DNA of 14,672 bases. It comes from Candidatus Rifleibacteriota bacterium (GTDB lineage Bacteria > Riflebacteria > Ozemobacteria > Ozemobacterales > Ozemobacteraceae). A program made the translations under genes and the position numbers. Of this stretch, positions 14,670 to 14,672 are shown one piece after another. The stretch lies in assembly GCA_022704885.1 (NCBI GenBank), contig JAKJFO010000098.1:382-15053 (forward strand). The letters run 5' to 3'. Below the pieces are notes generated by a model. The model had not been told where the DNA came from. It made no database searches and saw only the letters and a program-made list of their open reading frames with translations. How positions within the stretch are numbered: position 1 is the stretch's first letter; every line of letters starts with the position of its first letter.

Positions 14670-14672
14670 CTT

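Overview
The window looks like a stretch of chromosome from an anaerobic, Gram-negative-type bacterium of moderate GC content. The evidence is indirect: a molybdenum and formate gene set (FdhD, MobA, a Mop-type molbindin, an OFA-family transporter), a TudS-like iron-sulfur protein and a soluble P-type-ATPase-like HAD protein. The lineage cannot be fixed from the sequence alone; a deltaproteobacterial or Riflebacteria-like host is only a guess.

Left part (1-4600). The 3' part of a beta-propeller-like gene ends in a strong terminator and is followed by an orphan four-helix membrane protein. Next is a glutamine synthetase gene with its own terminator. On the minus strand come a VapBC toxin-antitoxin pair, whose promoter sits inside a perfect inverted repeat, and a two-gene unit encoding a TudS-like protein and a molbindin.

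Centre (4693-10000), the most interesting region. Four closely spaced minus-strand genes encode an MFS transporter, a dynamin-like GTPase, a soluble P-type-ATPase-like HAD protein and a short MutS-like ATPase. The first gene is preceded by a sequence that matches the fluoride (crcB) riboswitch in detail: P1 stem, 8-nt loop, and a perfect six-base pseudoknot between GAAGTC and GACTTC. A good sigma-70-type promoter places the transcript start at the 5' edge of the aptamer. No crcB or CLC-F gene is in the operon, so it is a candidate unusual fluoride-responsive module.

Right part (10050-13040). An OFA-family transporter (minus) is divergent from fdhD-mobA (plus), which overlap by 4 nt. The 119-nt gap holds a perfect dyad between the -35 and -10 of the transporter promoter. 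The genes fit formate handling plus maturation of molybdenum-dependent formate dehydrogenase.

Right edge (13053-14672). A degenerate group II intron (13066-14595, minus) interrupts a tandem TCGTNN hexamer tract. Removing it restores the hexamer phase exactly, which supports both boundaries. Its reverse transcriptase keeps YADD but has lost the maturase region and runs directly into domain V, whose AGC triad reads ATC. The intron is probably dead as an autonomous element.
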